This document shows, in pieces, positions 24,789 to 36,800 of a stretch of 64,000 nucleotides of DNA. Origin of the DNA: Setophaga petechia (taxonomy: Eukaryota > Chordata > Aves > Passeriformes > Parulidae); the NCBI GenBank assembly GCA_024362935.1, contig JANCRA010000008.1:29444557-29508556 (forward strand), read 5' to 3'. A program made the translations under genes and the position numbers. The notes beneath the pieces were generated by a model. It saw only the letters and a list, made by a program, of their open reading frames with translations, did no database searches and was not told where the DNA came from. Position 1 is the stretch's first letter. Each line of letters opens with the position of its first letter.

Positions 24789-26850
24789 CCAAATACTTAA
24801 TCTTGAGAATTTAGGGAATTATTGTCCTCGTGTTTTTTTCCTGCCCTCCACTTTCTTTGTTGCCACCTTCCCCACTATCACTTTTGTTTTCATAGATCCT
24901 TTGCAAAATCATTTGCATCTCTCATTGGTGTCTTCAGTGTCACATAGTGGGAATCATACTGTGATTTTGATAATTTTTCACATACTTTTGCTGTACTTAC
25001 TTTGTTTCTACTATTTCATTTTTGAAATAGTAAAAACAAAAGTAGAAAGAGAACTAGAGACAGTATTCCATCTGAGGTGACATCATGAAGATAAATAAAT
25101 TGTCATAAGGATGTCCTCTGTTTTATGCTAGGATCTTTCTAGAAATTCTTAAGACTTCATTGAAATGTTTGGCTACCCTTAAACACTAATGTGGTATCTG
25201 AAGAAGTTTACCTGTCATAGCCATTTAATGATTAATGTTTTACAGAGAAAATTTTTATACACCTAATTAGAGCTGCAGGGTTTGTTTGGGTTTGCTACAT
25301 GGAGATGGCTTCCAATGCAAAAATATTATTGATGTACTGGTAAACTGAACTTAAATAGTCCACATTAACATAAAAATATTTATGGCACCATTTGTTGTCT
25401 TATGTGGACAGAGAAATCTGCAGGGATTATCTATCAATTTCATAAATTCTTGAGAGACCTGAAAACACAGACATGAAAGCATTTGAAATTTAGTTTATGA
25501 TGTTATATTAAATACTGCATTTTAAATTTGTTAGCAAATAAGGTGGCAAAAAAACTCCAAAGCTGTTGCAGATCTCTGCAGCTCATAGGCAGTTACTAGC
25601 ACAGATGTTCTCACCTGTTGCAAGCTGACAGCTCGAAAATACGTGTAACTTTGAATACAAGTGCTAATAACAACTGAGACAGTAAAATGTAATTATTGCA
25701 TGTTATTATACTATCACCTGTGCAGCTGTGAGGCATAGACTGAATATTCTGCCACCTTCAATTAGAAGAAGATAAAAGTAGCACTGGAGAACTGAGTCAG
25801 TTAAATGAGAATTTAAATCACTGTAACTGCAGTAGCACTTGGAAAATCATTCAAAATCCCAGCCAACAGGGCATGTTTCAAGACTAACAAAGTGTGATTT
25901 ATTTTTTTTCCTGAATTTAGGTCACCGAAGCTAGTAATTTGGATGATATCTTAAGGGAGTGTTTGGCCTGTCAGGCAGGTGTATGATTTCTTAATGCCTT
26001 TTGAGCAGTGATTGTCACAGGAACTGTATTGTCCTGGCAAATTAAGTAGAAGAAAACTATCTTCTCACTATGTTATCAACATTTGTCTCTTGCATGCACC
26101 TTGGCACTTGCCGTACTTCTCACTTTCTTATCCAGTCTCTAACAAATCCAAGCAACATCTACTACCGATTTCAATATATTTTTTCATTGAAAATGTTTCC
26201 TGTGAGGCTGCAGCACCTTTTGTTTTAAGATATAAGCCATGGAGCAGTTAAATTGTTTTGACTTCTGTTCTAGAAAAAAATTAGTTAAGTGATGGTTGAT
26301 CTCTCTTTATTGGTAAGACTTTGTTTTATATCAATGTTAAGACTTCTGCCTTTACCTTGTAAACATAAAGGATGCACTAGTGCTATGGTTGTTTCTGTGA
26401 TCAAGCAACCTCCAGAGTCACAGGAGCTTCTGAGGTTTAAGAACTCAAAAATGAGAACTTAAAAGCTGCTTAGCACTCCAGAATTTTAGCCACATGTTTC
26501 AGATGATATTTTCTGTATTACCTGTCTTTTAACAAATTGATTTCTTAGAAAATAAAGGTTCAGTAGGAGTAAATTAGCTTAGAACACTGCCCAGAAGATT
26601 TTTATAGGCAAAAAAAAATCATGCATTTCAGTAGAATCATGATAGTTGCATCACTTATACTTGCCTACTGTGTAACACAAGCTGTTTAATCCAGTAATGC
26701 TTTGAAAACATCTATAGCTTCTGTTTTAAGAATGCATCTACTGATTTAAAAATTGAGACCAGTTCACTAATTAGCCTTCCCTTTGGTATGGGCTGGTGAG
26801 TTTCTGACTTGTTGCTGTTGTTACCATGTCACTCCTGTCACTTTTGTGGG
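24789..26850. other. Non-coding, with one hairpin and one exon-like segment
   Basis: About 2 kb of A+T-rich sequence. A strong small inverted repeat lies at 24998-25044 and a weak exon candidate at 25921-25978. Otherwise I see no gene or repeat family. Confidence 0.5.
24998..25044. repeat. Near-perfect 20-bp-stem hairpin
   Basis: TACTATTTCA (25009-25018) pairs perfectly with TGAAATAGTA (25023-25032) around a TTTT loop. The pairing continues outward between 24998-25007 and 25034-25044, with one C/A mismatch and one bulged A. It could be a remnant of a palindromic DNA transposon, a cruciform-prone site or a hairpin RNA; it is shorter than a typical vertebrate pre-miRNA hairpin. Confidence 0.75.
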
Positions 26851-27290
26851 ACTCACAGACTAGCTGAGGCTGAAAGGCACCTCTGTAGATTGTCCAGTTC
26901 AACCCATCTGCTCAAGCAGGGTCACACAGAGCTGGTCATCCAAGACCATGTCCTGACAGCTTTTAGACATCTATCCCATTAGTAAAGAAAGAAGTGTTTC
27001 TTGATTTCACATGGTCCCTGCTGTGTTTCTATTTGTGTAGATTGACCCTTGTACTGACACTGGGCACCACTGAGAGCAGTTGACTTCTTCTTATTTCTTC
27101 ATTCCTCTTTATCAAGTATTTCTACAGAGTCATAAGTTCCTCCCCTAGCTTTCTCTTTTCCAGGTTGAACAATCCCAGTTCTGTCAGCCTTTCATTGTAG
27201 GAGAGATACTCCCCTTGTTTTGTTTGTCCTTTGTTGCACTTATTCTCCAAAGTCCACCTTTCCTGCAGCCCAGTTTCTTCAAAAATTTTC
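26851..27290 (-). mobile_element. CR1 LINE 3' region, minus strand
   Basis: Reverse complement of a CR1 3' end. From left to right on the plus strand I see the decayed terminal repeat 'CTCACAGACTAGCTGAGG', then 'TTCAACCCATCTGCTCAAGC' near 26898, and 'GGTCATCCAAGACCATGTCC' near 26935. Next are 'AAAGAAGTGTTTCTTGATTT' near 26987, 'CACTGGGCACCACTGAGAG' near 27058, 'TCTTTTCCAGGTTGAACAAT' near 27153, and 'TTTCATTGTAGGAGAGATAC' near 27190. About 70 bp expected between 26960 and 26983 are missing, an internal deletion. It covers the 3' UTR and the last 100 or so codons of ORF2, with no open frame of use. Confidence 0.9.
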
Positions 27291-30200
27291 ATTTATTTTC
27301 ACTCTCTTGCTTGACATTTAAGTGGCATATTCTATTGAGTCCTCTTTCAGTTTACATTTTCCTTATTGTAAACACAATTCTATAGTCTGTACTAGAATTC
27401 CTTTCATCCCAACTGATGCATAAAGTTGAAGTCTCCTTTCTACAGTTCTGCAAACAAACATCAAGTAAAATGGAAAAGTACTGCTCTTAAAATTGGAGTC
27501 CTATGTCAACCAAGCCACAGCCATCCAGGCTTGAAACTCAAGGTGTCTTTTATTTGCTGTAAACAAAGAAATTGGACAACTCCACCAATTAATGTCAACT
27601 GGAAGAAAACAACTGTCCCACATAAGACAAGGCAACAGTGCTTGGTTTTATCACAAAATAGCAGCCTCTTAACTAAGGAATTTTTCAGAACCCCTCACAG
27701 TCTTCTAAACTGTGACCTAGAAGACAGCACCCGTAACCCCACCAGCAGCACAGCCACCTCCCTCCAGCATCCATTCTGATTCCCCCTTGTTACATAGTTG
27801 GGTATTGCTGCCTAGGTCCAGTGCCTATTCCTGCAGCTTTAAGTTTTTTGTTCGTATTTAATGTTGAAAAAAATTTATTGATTCAAAATACAAATAAGAG
27901 CAATCACTTGAAAGAAGTTTTTTAAAAAATAATATTTATTTGAAACATGAATATAAATCTTACATGCTTCAGAGAGGAATAAAGCTTTCCTTTTCTGAAA
28001 GGAAAATCATATTTAGGAAATTTGGGTTTTTTCTTAGGTTAAATATTGAATAAAATCTGACACAGTAACAAGAAATGTTGTTAATTGGGAGGTGGTTTTT
28101 GAACATGGAGTAGTTATAAGAACTTAAAATGCATTATTATTTATCCCATGCCATTTCCTCAGTTTAGAAATGAAATAAAACCTTAATTTTGACCTTGAGC
28201 ACAGAAAACTCCATGTGAAGCAGATGGAATGTTGAAGTGCAATTCGCAGTGGGTTTCCTCTTATCAGTGTGGAAAAATTTGAGAGATGATCTCTTTAAGC
28301 ACTACTTTGTTACTGTCACTTCCAGAAACTTCCTTCTTTCAGTTAATAGAGTTAGGATGACACTTATTAATATGTCTGGTGTTTGCTTTTATTTACAGCC
28401 TTGCTGACGGTGTCCTAGAGAGTGATTTGTTCTGATCAGCTGTCAAGAGTACCATACCATAAGTAGTGATTTAAAATTAAATAGAAACAGGTTTCAGGTG
28501 CTGTTTTAGCTTAAGGGATAGGTGCACAGTAGACTCTTCTGTTTATACAAGTAATGGCTACTCTTAGAGCTGCTGCATGACTTGCAGTCACCCAGCCCAA
28601 CCTACTCAGCCTGGTCCTTCCAGAGCAATGGAAAGCACTCAGGGTTGGACTTGGAAGTCTCCCTGCGTGGACAGTGTATTTGCAGCAAAATTATCTTCTC
28701 AGAAAATTGAATAACTTTTCTGTGCATCCCTGCAGCCTGCATGAAATGTCTAAAATTGCTGGCAGGTGAAAAGGTGTTAAACTACTTGAGGCTTTGTATC
28801 TAAAAGCGATGTGGATCTGTAATCCATTACTGAAAGCAAGGGGTAAAAATGTTATATCACTGGTAATAGATGCTGAATTGCTTAAAAGTATCCTTAATAA
28901 TTAAACAATTCCATTGTACATCAACAACACTTTTGTTGACTGTATTTTGCAGAAATACTTTTGCTCAGAGGAAGAAAGACAAAGGTAATTGCAGTATGAC
29001 TCCAACCCAGAAGGATAGAACAGAATGATGCTTTCATCATTAGCTACCCTTTAGCAGAGATGGCTAAAGAAAACAAAGAATCTGGATTTGCCTAAATGAA
29101 GTATTAAAGAGAGAAGTAAAATCAGCTAATAAAAAATGGCATAATAGTAAATTCACCAGTAGACTGGAGGGATATTTTAGGACTGCTGGTTTTGTCCCCT
29201 GAGATATTACAGACAATTCATCCAGAAGACTGTAACTCCATGTTGCATAAAGTTCCCTGTGGACATTCCCCCGGAGACCTGCCCTTCCAAAGCTGTTTTC
29301 TCTCCACACCAGCTGTGTCCTGGCAGCTCATCTTTCTGTCAATAAGATTTTCCCAACCATGGATTCTACTGAGCCACAGTATCTGTTCTTTCTGTCTTAT
29401 TTTGTTGGGTTAGTTGCATTTTATTTTAATGTCTTGTAAGCTTGACTGTTTTGTTCTTCCTTCATGGAAGGACAAAAAGAGGTTAGAAAACTTTGTGATA
29501 TCCTTCTGCATCTTGATTCCACCACCTTCTTTTCAAGACTCTCTTTAACCTTGCCATCTTGGAGGTCTAAAAGTCCTAGGAATACACTGACAAAGTTCAT
29601 TCTAGAGCAGGGAGTGGCAGAACTGCTCATTTGCTGAATGTCAGCATGCAGTCTTCCCCACAAATTATTTCCTATTGAGAAGCAGCTCAAAAATGAGCTC
29701 AGTGTTGCACCAGGAGTGTTTCAGTGTGCTGGGAGCCTGAGCAGGAACTGAGCCAACTGTTCGTAGTTCTGTACTCTTGTGCATGCTGCCCATACTTAGG
29801 GTAATGGGTTATGTCTGTTAGGGTACAGCTCCTGGATTTGTGCATCTGAGAGGGGATATTCCACACAAACATGCACATGAATCAGATTTAAATCTGCCTT
29901 ACCAATGATTGTGTGGCAGGCAGTATAAATCTGAGTCCTTGCTCAGGCTTATTTTTTTCAATTCAATCACATTATATTCTCCTATCTCTTTCCACACTTA
30001 ATTTTCATTTTAGCATCACAGAAATTCGATTATATCTTTCTTAAGACTGAAATATACTTCTGTTTCAAAGTCATGGGTGTAATACTGCAATGCAAAAGCT
30101 ATAAAAAAAGCTGTATATTTTTTTACAGTCAATGTACTAGCATCTCTTAATTGTTCTAACAGCAAGGAGGGTGTTTCATGGAGACTTAAGTTTTTCAGTG

Positions 30201-32302
30201 GAAGCTTTAAAATAGTCTGCTTATGCACAAAAAGGATTCAGCAACCTTTGCAATATATCAGTTTAGGAAGACATTTGAGCATCTGCAGTGCAGCAGAGAA
30301 TGAGAAACTTTGGTCACTTATAAGTGTTTGTGTCTTTATATCTGATAATGCTACCATGTTGTATATATATCTATATATGTGTGTGTGTACATACATTTAT
30401 ATATCATCAAACAAATGCTAGGCAAATATAAGACCTTTCAATTGCATAAAGGTAACTAATGCAATGTTTTGCCTTGCTGCATATTTTGATAGAAGGTATC
30501 TCTATCATGGGCCAGAATTGTTGCCTCATCTCCCTGAACCTTCCAGTAATGAATATATCTAACTTTTCATGACAGTTGCTTCTTATAAATAACATTTTCA
30601 TTGCAGTGAAGTAAAGGCAAGCAGGAATTTTGGTTTTTGTTAGTCTAGCTTTGAAATGCAAATACTCTGCTTATCACAAGCCATTTGATACAAAGAAAAC
30701 ATGAATTTTGCTTTAGCAAAAATATGTTCTTCAAAGTTCACCATTTTCTGAGGTGGCTTCCAGAAAATTTCCTCAGTGGTCTTTGGACAGCCATTGCTCT
30801 CAGTAAAAACTAGATATTTCTTAGTCTTTGTGATTTGAAAATACTGAGTTTTGTCACATCCTAGAGAATTTCCAGAACTTTTTGCAGCATATATATGATG
30901 TTTTTTCTGCCTAAAAATCCCTAAAATAACTTAGAAGCAGGAAGACAGATATCTGTTTGCATGTCTATTCCTAGTATTCTTGTCTAAACTTATCAGGTGA
31001 TTTTCTTGAGTATGTACTTCTCAGTGATGTGCAGTACTTCAGGAAAGGAGGATGTGAAGTAAGAAATTTCCTTTCATGCTGAACTAAGTATTTTTAACAA
31101 TTGAAATTCTTTATGCAGCTTCAGAAAAAAATTCAAAGGAATTTGAAAGTAATATGGTTTCTGAAGCTGGAGAGTTCATCTTGTCCTCTACTCAATATTA
31201 TGACCAAGACTGTCATGTCTTTAAATCAGTTTAAAAATCCTGTATATTTTCCCTGTGATCTTCTGTAAAAGTAAAGTAGTGTAAAGTACAATAAAATACT
31301 TAATTTATCAGTGTACCTATTATATGATAATTAATATGTGGCCTTATAAGTGTATACAAAGAAAGATGTTAAGTTAGGCACTTTAAAGTATAAAGAGAAG
31401 TACAAGTACACATTGTCTGGAAAGTAAATTTAACAAATTAAAAATTAGATCCAAATGCTTGGGAAACAAGAAACCTATTCAGCTTAGGATACATTCAGCT
31501 GTCTTTTCTGCAAGGGTATGATTGTTTTCAATGAACAGAGAAATACTATATCACTAGTTGGAAATCTTGAATTATTTATTCATAAAGATCTAGATATTAT
31601 CTGCTGAGACTGAAGTACAAATGCCCCCAAGATAGAAGGGCTGCAAGTTGCACCATGAGTATTTAAGTTTGTAGGACATATTTGCAAAGGCATAGTAGTA
31701 AAATATTTTTGAGCACATAGCCATTTTTGACAGCATCAGCTGAAATATAGTATCTACACAGAAGAAAATTCAGATAAGTGAATATATTTAATCTTTAGTT
31801 TGGTTTCTATCTCTACAGGCTTGGTTGCATTGAAGATGCTGAATTAAGCACTAAAATGAGCTTAGGAATAGTATTTTAAAGTCCTAAACAGGCTAGATTG
31901 ATTCAGGCACTTCAAGAATAACATGAGAATAGCAACAGGGCATATCAATGCCCTCATTGTTTCTCTGTTGACATATCAAAGTCTGTTACAGTAAGCAAAA
32001 CCTAATCATGGCTGGCCTTGGAAAACAAGGAGGGGGTATTGCAAAGAAACAGCTTGGGTGGGAGAAGGAACAGGGGAAAATAAAGTCCTTCAAACCAGCT
32101 CTTTACCACAAGTGACAAACAGGTTGTCATTAAATGACAAGTAAAATGTTTATGATTGAAAAGGAGTTAAAATCATTGTTGCTTAATCAATCAGTATTCA
32201 AAAAGTTTATAGGAAAGAAGAAAATGCACACACTGAATTAGGATAATCTTGAGATAAAAATATTTAGGAAAGGAATAAATAAACCTCCAAAAGTTGAAAG
32301 TA
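27291..32302. other. Non-coding, no recognisable gene
   Basis: About 5 kb. A 117-codon open frame at 27426-27779 has no ATG start (it begins TTG) and no recognisable domain. A TA/TG microsatellite lies at 30361-30405. The rest is A+T-rich unique-looking sequence with no transposon consensus that I could identify. Confidence 0.5.
30361..30405. repeat. TA/TG microsatellite
   Basis: Interrupted (TA)n followed by (TG)n and further TA-rich sequence. It is a short simple-sequence repeat, likely length-polymorphic. Confidence 0.8.
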
Positions 32303-32460
32303 GGTTGGTTTAGATTAGATACCAGGAAGAAGTTCTGCACTGTAGTGGGTGGTGAGGCACTGGGACAGATTGCCTGGGGAAGTTGTGGATGCCCTATCCC
32401 TGGAAGAGTACAAGGCCATGAGGGCGCTAAGTAAAATGATCTAATGGAAGGTGTGCCTGG
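32303..32460 (+). mobile_element. CR1 LINE 3' region, part 1 (split by an LTR)
   Basis: Plus-strand CR1. 'GGTTTAGATTAGATACCAGG' at 32309-32328 leads into 'GAAGAAGTTCTGCACTGT', then 'GTGGTGAGGCACTGGGACAG', then the 'TGGGGAAGTTGTGGATGCCC' and 'CCTGGAAGAGTACAAGGCCA' blocks. These are the ORF2 C-terminus and proximal 3' UTR. The match breaks at about 32460 in the 'GGAAGGTGTGCCTGG' segment and resumes at about 32868. The element is therefore one insertion interrupted by the LTR at 32461-32867. Confidence 0.88.
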
Positions 32461-32867
32461 TGTCCTGGTTTTAGCCAAGGACAGGGCTAATGTTTTCCAG
32501 TCGCTCAGAGAGGGCATGGCCAGACCCAGATGTTATTGGATACTGGCTCGTGTCATTGCCAGGAGCAGGCGAAAGGGACACTTTTCCAGGCTTCCAGGGA
32601 GAAGTGTGCTCCTTTCAGAGGGAGAAAACCTTGTGGGCAATATAGTCCAATGTTGTTTTATTTTATGTGTCTTTTGTTTTGTCTCGCAGCTTTTGTTATT
32701 TAATTGTTGCTGGTACTCTTCATTTTCTTATCTCATTGCTGTTTCCAGGAAATTGTTCTTAGCTCTCTACCTTTTGTACTTTCAGTTGGAGGGGGAGGGG
32801 AGCAAGCAGCTTGTGGTCTCTTTAGTGGGAGTACTAAATTGGAGAAAACCTTTCCTAAGCCGTTGCA
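32461..32867 (+). mobile_element. Solo LTR of an endogenous retrovirus nested in CR1
   Basis: The segment begins TGTCCTGGTTTTAGCC, the 5' terminus of an abundant avian LTR family whose LTR starts TGTCCTGGTTT. Its distal part keeps the family's 'GGAGGGGAGCAAGCAGCTTG' region (consensus-like GGGAGTGAGCGAGCGGCTGTG) and an AAAACC-type end, with a plausible CA end at 32867. Length is about 400 bp. No gag, pol or env sequence flanks it, so it is a solo LTR left by recombination. The 3' boundary and target-site duplication are degraded: GTGTGCCTGG before and TGTATGCATG after are not a clean repeat. The 150-codon ORF at 32444-32896 runs through the LTR and is not a gene. Confidence 0.75.
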
Positions 32868-32940
32868 TGTATGCATGGCAGAGGGGTTGGGACTAGATGA
32901 TCTTTTAGGTGCCTTCTGATCTAAACCATTCTGTGATTAT
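32868..32940 (+). mobile_element. CR1 LINE 3' region, part 2 (3' terminus)
   Basis: Continuation of the CR1 begun at 32303. It reads 'ATGGCAGAGGGGTTGGGACT', then 'AGATGATCTTTTAGGTGCC', then 'AACCATTCTGTGATTAT'. These are the 3' UTR junction and terminal repeats of the element. Rejoining in the same register to part 1 shows that the LTR inserted after the CR1. Confidence 0.88.
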
Positions 32941-35900
32941 ATGCCTCTGAAATTACTGCTCTACACCCAGTTAATAATATAGTAATTAAATTTTGAACAG
33001 AATATTACTTCAGAGTCTGAAGTGTTGCAGTAACAGCACACCTTTTTCACACACCTTCCCAACTTCTGATGAGGGTTGTGTAGCTTTTGCTGCTCCTTCT
33101 TTTGATTTCCTTACTAAAAGCACTTCCTCTAAGAGGACATGACGCAGATTTGTCCAGTAGTGTTCTGGAAGCAGCACTGTGCCCCTATCACTGTGGGAGG
33201 GGAATCTGCCTTCTGCTTGTTCAACCTGGGGGAAGAGCTCTTGTCCAGATACAGCATTCAACAACTTGGATGTCTGGGGAATGTTCTGGATGACTCCAAT
33301 GAATTAATTGTTTCTTTATCAAAGGTCACAGTGTATACAGGTACAGGGGTGCACTTGTCAGGAAAATCACGTCGTAATGGGTTTCTAATCTCTTTTGTTC
33401 TCATCACAGAAGCAGAAGGCAGCAGAAGCAGCTGCTCTGTTAGTGCTACTTATCATTAATCTTCAGTCAAGGTCTTTCAGTCTTTCTGAAATTGTCTTGA
33501 AATCTGCTGCAGTGAAAAGGCAAGACTTCTGGAGACATATACTCTTCCTAAGCCTGCAAATTACTTATTTAAATTTTGCAGTCTTGTGTAAAGATATTTG
33601 TCTGTCATGATTGATTGTGTGTAAATGTAATTTCAATAGAAATCCATTAGAACTTTAATCCCATAGAGATAAGTGAATATTGCATTATTTTACTATAAAA
33701 TCAAGTTTACAAGATCACATTTTGTCCATTTCATTTTTGAAGTCACCAGTAATGCCCTTGTTTAAATTATGAAGGATACATAATATGAGTAGAGATTTAC
33801 AGGAAAAATAGTATGGAATCATTTGGTTCTTCAGTCTTCTCAGGGACAGGTATCACAGGAGGCACAGACTCAATCAGCACACTGAGTGTGTGTGGAGTAG
33901 TGTTCATGATGTAGCACAAAGTGCTGGCATATGGTGACCTTCAGTGCTCAATCTTGCACTTTAATGATCAGGGATTGGTGTTTACCAATTGCTGTGCTGG
34001 ACTCTGTGTGTGTGTTATGTCTACATATCTATACATAGCTTCTGCAGACGTTTATTTTGCTTCAGCAGTAGCTAATGACAACACACAGAAGGATCTGTCT
34101 TAGACAAGTATCAAAAGCAATATGTGTCCCATATGCATGAAGCTTGCAGGCTAAAGCAAAGCCTTTAGCGTTACTTTGGCAGTAATTTTTGGCAGAAAAA
34201 AATTCCCAAATCATAAGATGCCTGAAAATTAAATTTAACAGTTGTGTTAGAGAATCGGAGGTCTTGTGAAATGTAGCATGTTGTGAAGCAACATATATTT
34301 TGCTATTGCTTGTTGAAAATAACAAGCACATTGCAGGCCTTAATGAAATTGAGTCACAAAATACTTCCCCCTAAGGGGGCTAAATGCATTTTGGGGTTTA
34401 TGGACACTGTACTTCCTCAGCCTTAATTGACAGGCAGCATTACTTTTATCTGCTAGTTTTAGTGAAAATTTAGTGAAAATTTACTTAAAAAACAAACATG
34501 GGCAAATAGGTGGATAGGGAACGTGAAAAGTCCTATGCTTCCTTGTCCAGAAACACAAAAAAGTCCTGATTGTACCTCAGTGGATTATTTCTTTGTGTAT
34601 GTGTTTATTAATTTTGCACACATTTATACAAGTATCATCTTTGGGTTTGCTATTTTTAATTAAAAATCTATTTGCCTTTACTATTGGCCTGACGTGACAC
34701 AACATCCCATGCAGTCCTGATGGCAGCTCAGTAGGCTACCACAGACTCCCCAGCACAGCAAATGCCAACTCATGCCCGCAGGCAGATGGGAAAGTAAAAC
34801 ATGCATGTTATTTCCAAACCACTTAAAAAAATAACTTTCCTTACAGCATCAGATGAAAACATATTAAAGAAAATCTGTCTTTTTCCACATTTGGATAAAT
34901 ATGTTCTGTAAGACAAATTATGTCGAGTAAAGTATTTGAACAAATATGCAGCAATTAGGACATTTTGTTGAGTTTATCCGGGGTGACTACCGATCATATC
35001 AAAGCCACAGTGGTAGCAATCTTCTTTATTATTCCTCTTGCCTAAAAAGAAATTCAGATTCAAAACCATGAAGGCTGAAGAAAATATTTGGCACAATCTT
35101 TTCTTTTTCTAACCTATTTTGTATATTCAATTAAAGCCTAACCAGTTACTGCTCACAAGGTAATTTAAACTGATGGCAGTGTGTCTGACCTTAGTATCAT
35201 CCTTGTGTCATGTTTCAGTTGGGATTGGAAACCAAATTTTTAGATATCATAAAACCAAAACAAATGCAAAAAATAAGTTAAAAAAAAAAATCAAACCAAC
35301 CAACTAAACAAAGCCCCAAACAAACCATAAATCCAAATCTGCTGTTCTGCTTCTGTCCCAAGAGAATGTGCCTTTACTTTGTTAAGATGCAGAAGTGCTT
35401 CTATAAAATCGGGTAGCTGTCATCTGCCATACCATGATTTTGCTACTTGCAGATTAAAACAATTTTTCAGACTTTTCTGTTGCTATACATCATAAAAAAC
35501 TTTTTTTTTTAGTGTATATTTGCTGTGTTTTTGTAAAGATTCAGTTCTTTTAGGAGTAGTTTGGCTTACCACGTGATACAGAAATAAAATATAGATAACA
35601 CATAATTAGTTGAATGCTGCCAAAGCACTGCCCGAAGATAGACTGTAAACTGTATTCAAGGTGGGCATCCACTGCTGAGGAAACACAATATATATATATG
35701 TTTATAGAAAGTAACTAAACTTATAAACTTCTTTCTTGCTTCCTATGCTGTCAAAATGATTATGGTTAGAAATAGAAGTGATGAAAATATAAATCTTCAT
35801 TTATCTGGCATTTAAATTTTGAGAGATAATTTTTAAGAGATAGATTCCTCTGGCCTTTTGGCAATATATTGAAATGGAAAAGTAGGCAACTGAGGGTGTT

Positions 35901-36459
35901 CTTGGTGCTCTTTCTACTTTACATCAGGAATAGAGTGCAATCAGTTGAAATTATTTTATTTTACTTCCTATGCATACATAGTATGGTTCTTTCTATTCAT
36001 TTTACACTTTCTCCATTTCTTTTCTTCCTAAAGATAGTACAATGTTTCCTACTCAGCTCTAAGAAAGGGCTTATGGTAGTCTGTATGGGACATTAATTAG
36101 AGTATAGGTATGTAACAATATTTTCAGACTGGGTTAATGATCAACGTGAATTTAGAGGCATAGGCCTCAAAGAAGTGGTCACAGGATTCACTTCATCATA
36201 AAACTCCAAGATTTTTATGGTGTCTGGGCCCTTCAGTTTCTGATTAATTTTGCAATATGCTGAGATTATATTCCCAGTGGAATATTCACTCTTTAATAAA
36301 ATTTAATTTTATTTCTGTAACCTTATAATCATAATAGAGGAAAAAAAAATCAGTAATCATTATCTTATCACCATAGCAATCCTAGCTGGAAAAGATTTTA
36401 AGTTAAAGAAATTCTATCTGCATTATTATTGGAAAAGTTCTACTAATCTGATTTTAAAG
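32941..36459. other. Non-coding, with a weak exon-like segment and an A/C tract
   Basis: About 3.5 kb. The part around 33010-33460 is somewhat G+C-richer and open on both strands (84-106 codons), but no family is recognisable. An exon-like open segment after a splice-acceptor-like site starts at 33410. A/C-only sequence lies at 35281-35330 and a short (TA)n at 35689-35699. Confidence 0.5.
35281..35330. repeat. A/C-rich low-complexity tract
   Basis: A run of ten A followed by AAACC, CAACC and AAAC-type words with few other bases. This is the complement of the G/T tracts seen elsewhere in the window and probably has the same origin. Confidence 0.65.
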
Positions 36460-36800
36460 CTTTCTGAAATGGTGATTGTGCAACCTGCCTTCTCCAGTGC
36501 ATGACTACCAGGGTTTTTTCATCATGTCTAACCAGAATCTTTCTTGTTGCAAGCTAAACTAGTTATTGCCTTCTTTTTGAAAAAAAGTTAAGATTATTCT
36601 TGTTGCCTTTATGAAAGGAGGCTTTTATATTAAACACTCCTATTAGATCCCCTCTTTCCAGCAAGGTTAAAGCCCAATTTTTAGTTAAAGTTTTTGGTTT
36701 TTTTTTTCTGGACCTCTGGTCCTTTCTTGTACTCATCTCTGGACACACAGTCTTTGGTCCACAGCTTCATTAAAGTGTTATTCCCTAAGCTGAACCAATG
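36460..36800 (-). mobile_element. Ancient amniote-type CR1 LINE fragment
   Basis: Read on plus, this is the reverse complement of the ORF2 C-terminal region of an old CR1 subfamily shared among amniotes. Matching blocks in order are 'GGTGATTGTGCAACCTGCCT' at 36471-36490, 'TCCAGTGCATGACTACCAGG' near 36492, 'ATCATGTCTAACCAGAATCT' at 36521-36540, and 'CTTGTTGCAAGCTAAACTAG' at 36543-36562. Further on are 'TTAGATCCCCTCTTTCCAGC' near 36643, 'AAAGCCCAATTTTTAGTT' near 36669, 'GTACTCATCTCTGGACACAC' near 36730, and 'GGTCCACAGCTTCATTAAAG' near 36757. Divergence is high. The 3' UTR and 3' terminus are missing on the left side. No coding capacity remains. Confidence 0.75.

Noticed and set aside
27426..27779. 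117-codon ORF on the plus strand
   Set aside because: It begins at TTG, contains no ATG-initiated stretch of length and has no recognisable domain.
32444..32896. 150-codon ORF on the plus strand
   Set aside because: It is almost entirely inside the solo LTR at 32461-32867, with its end in CR1 sequence. It resembles no protein.
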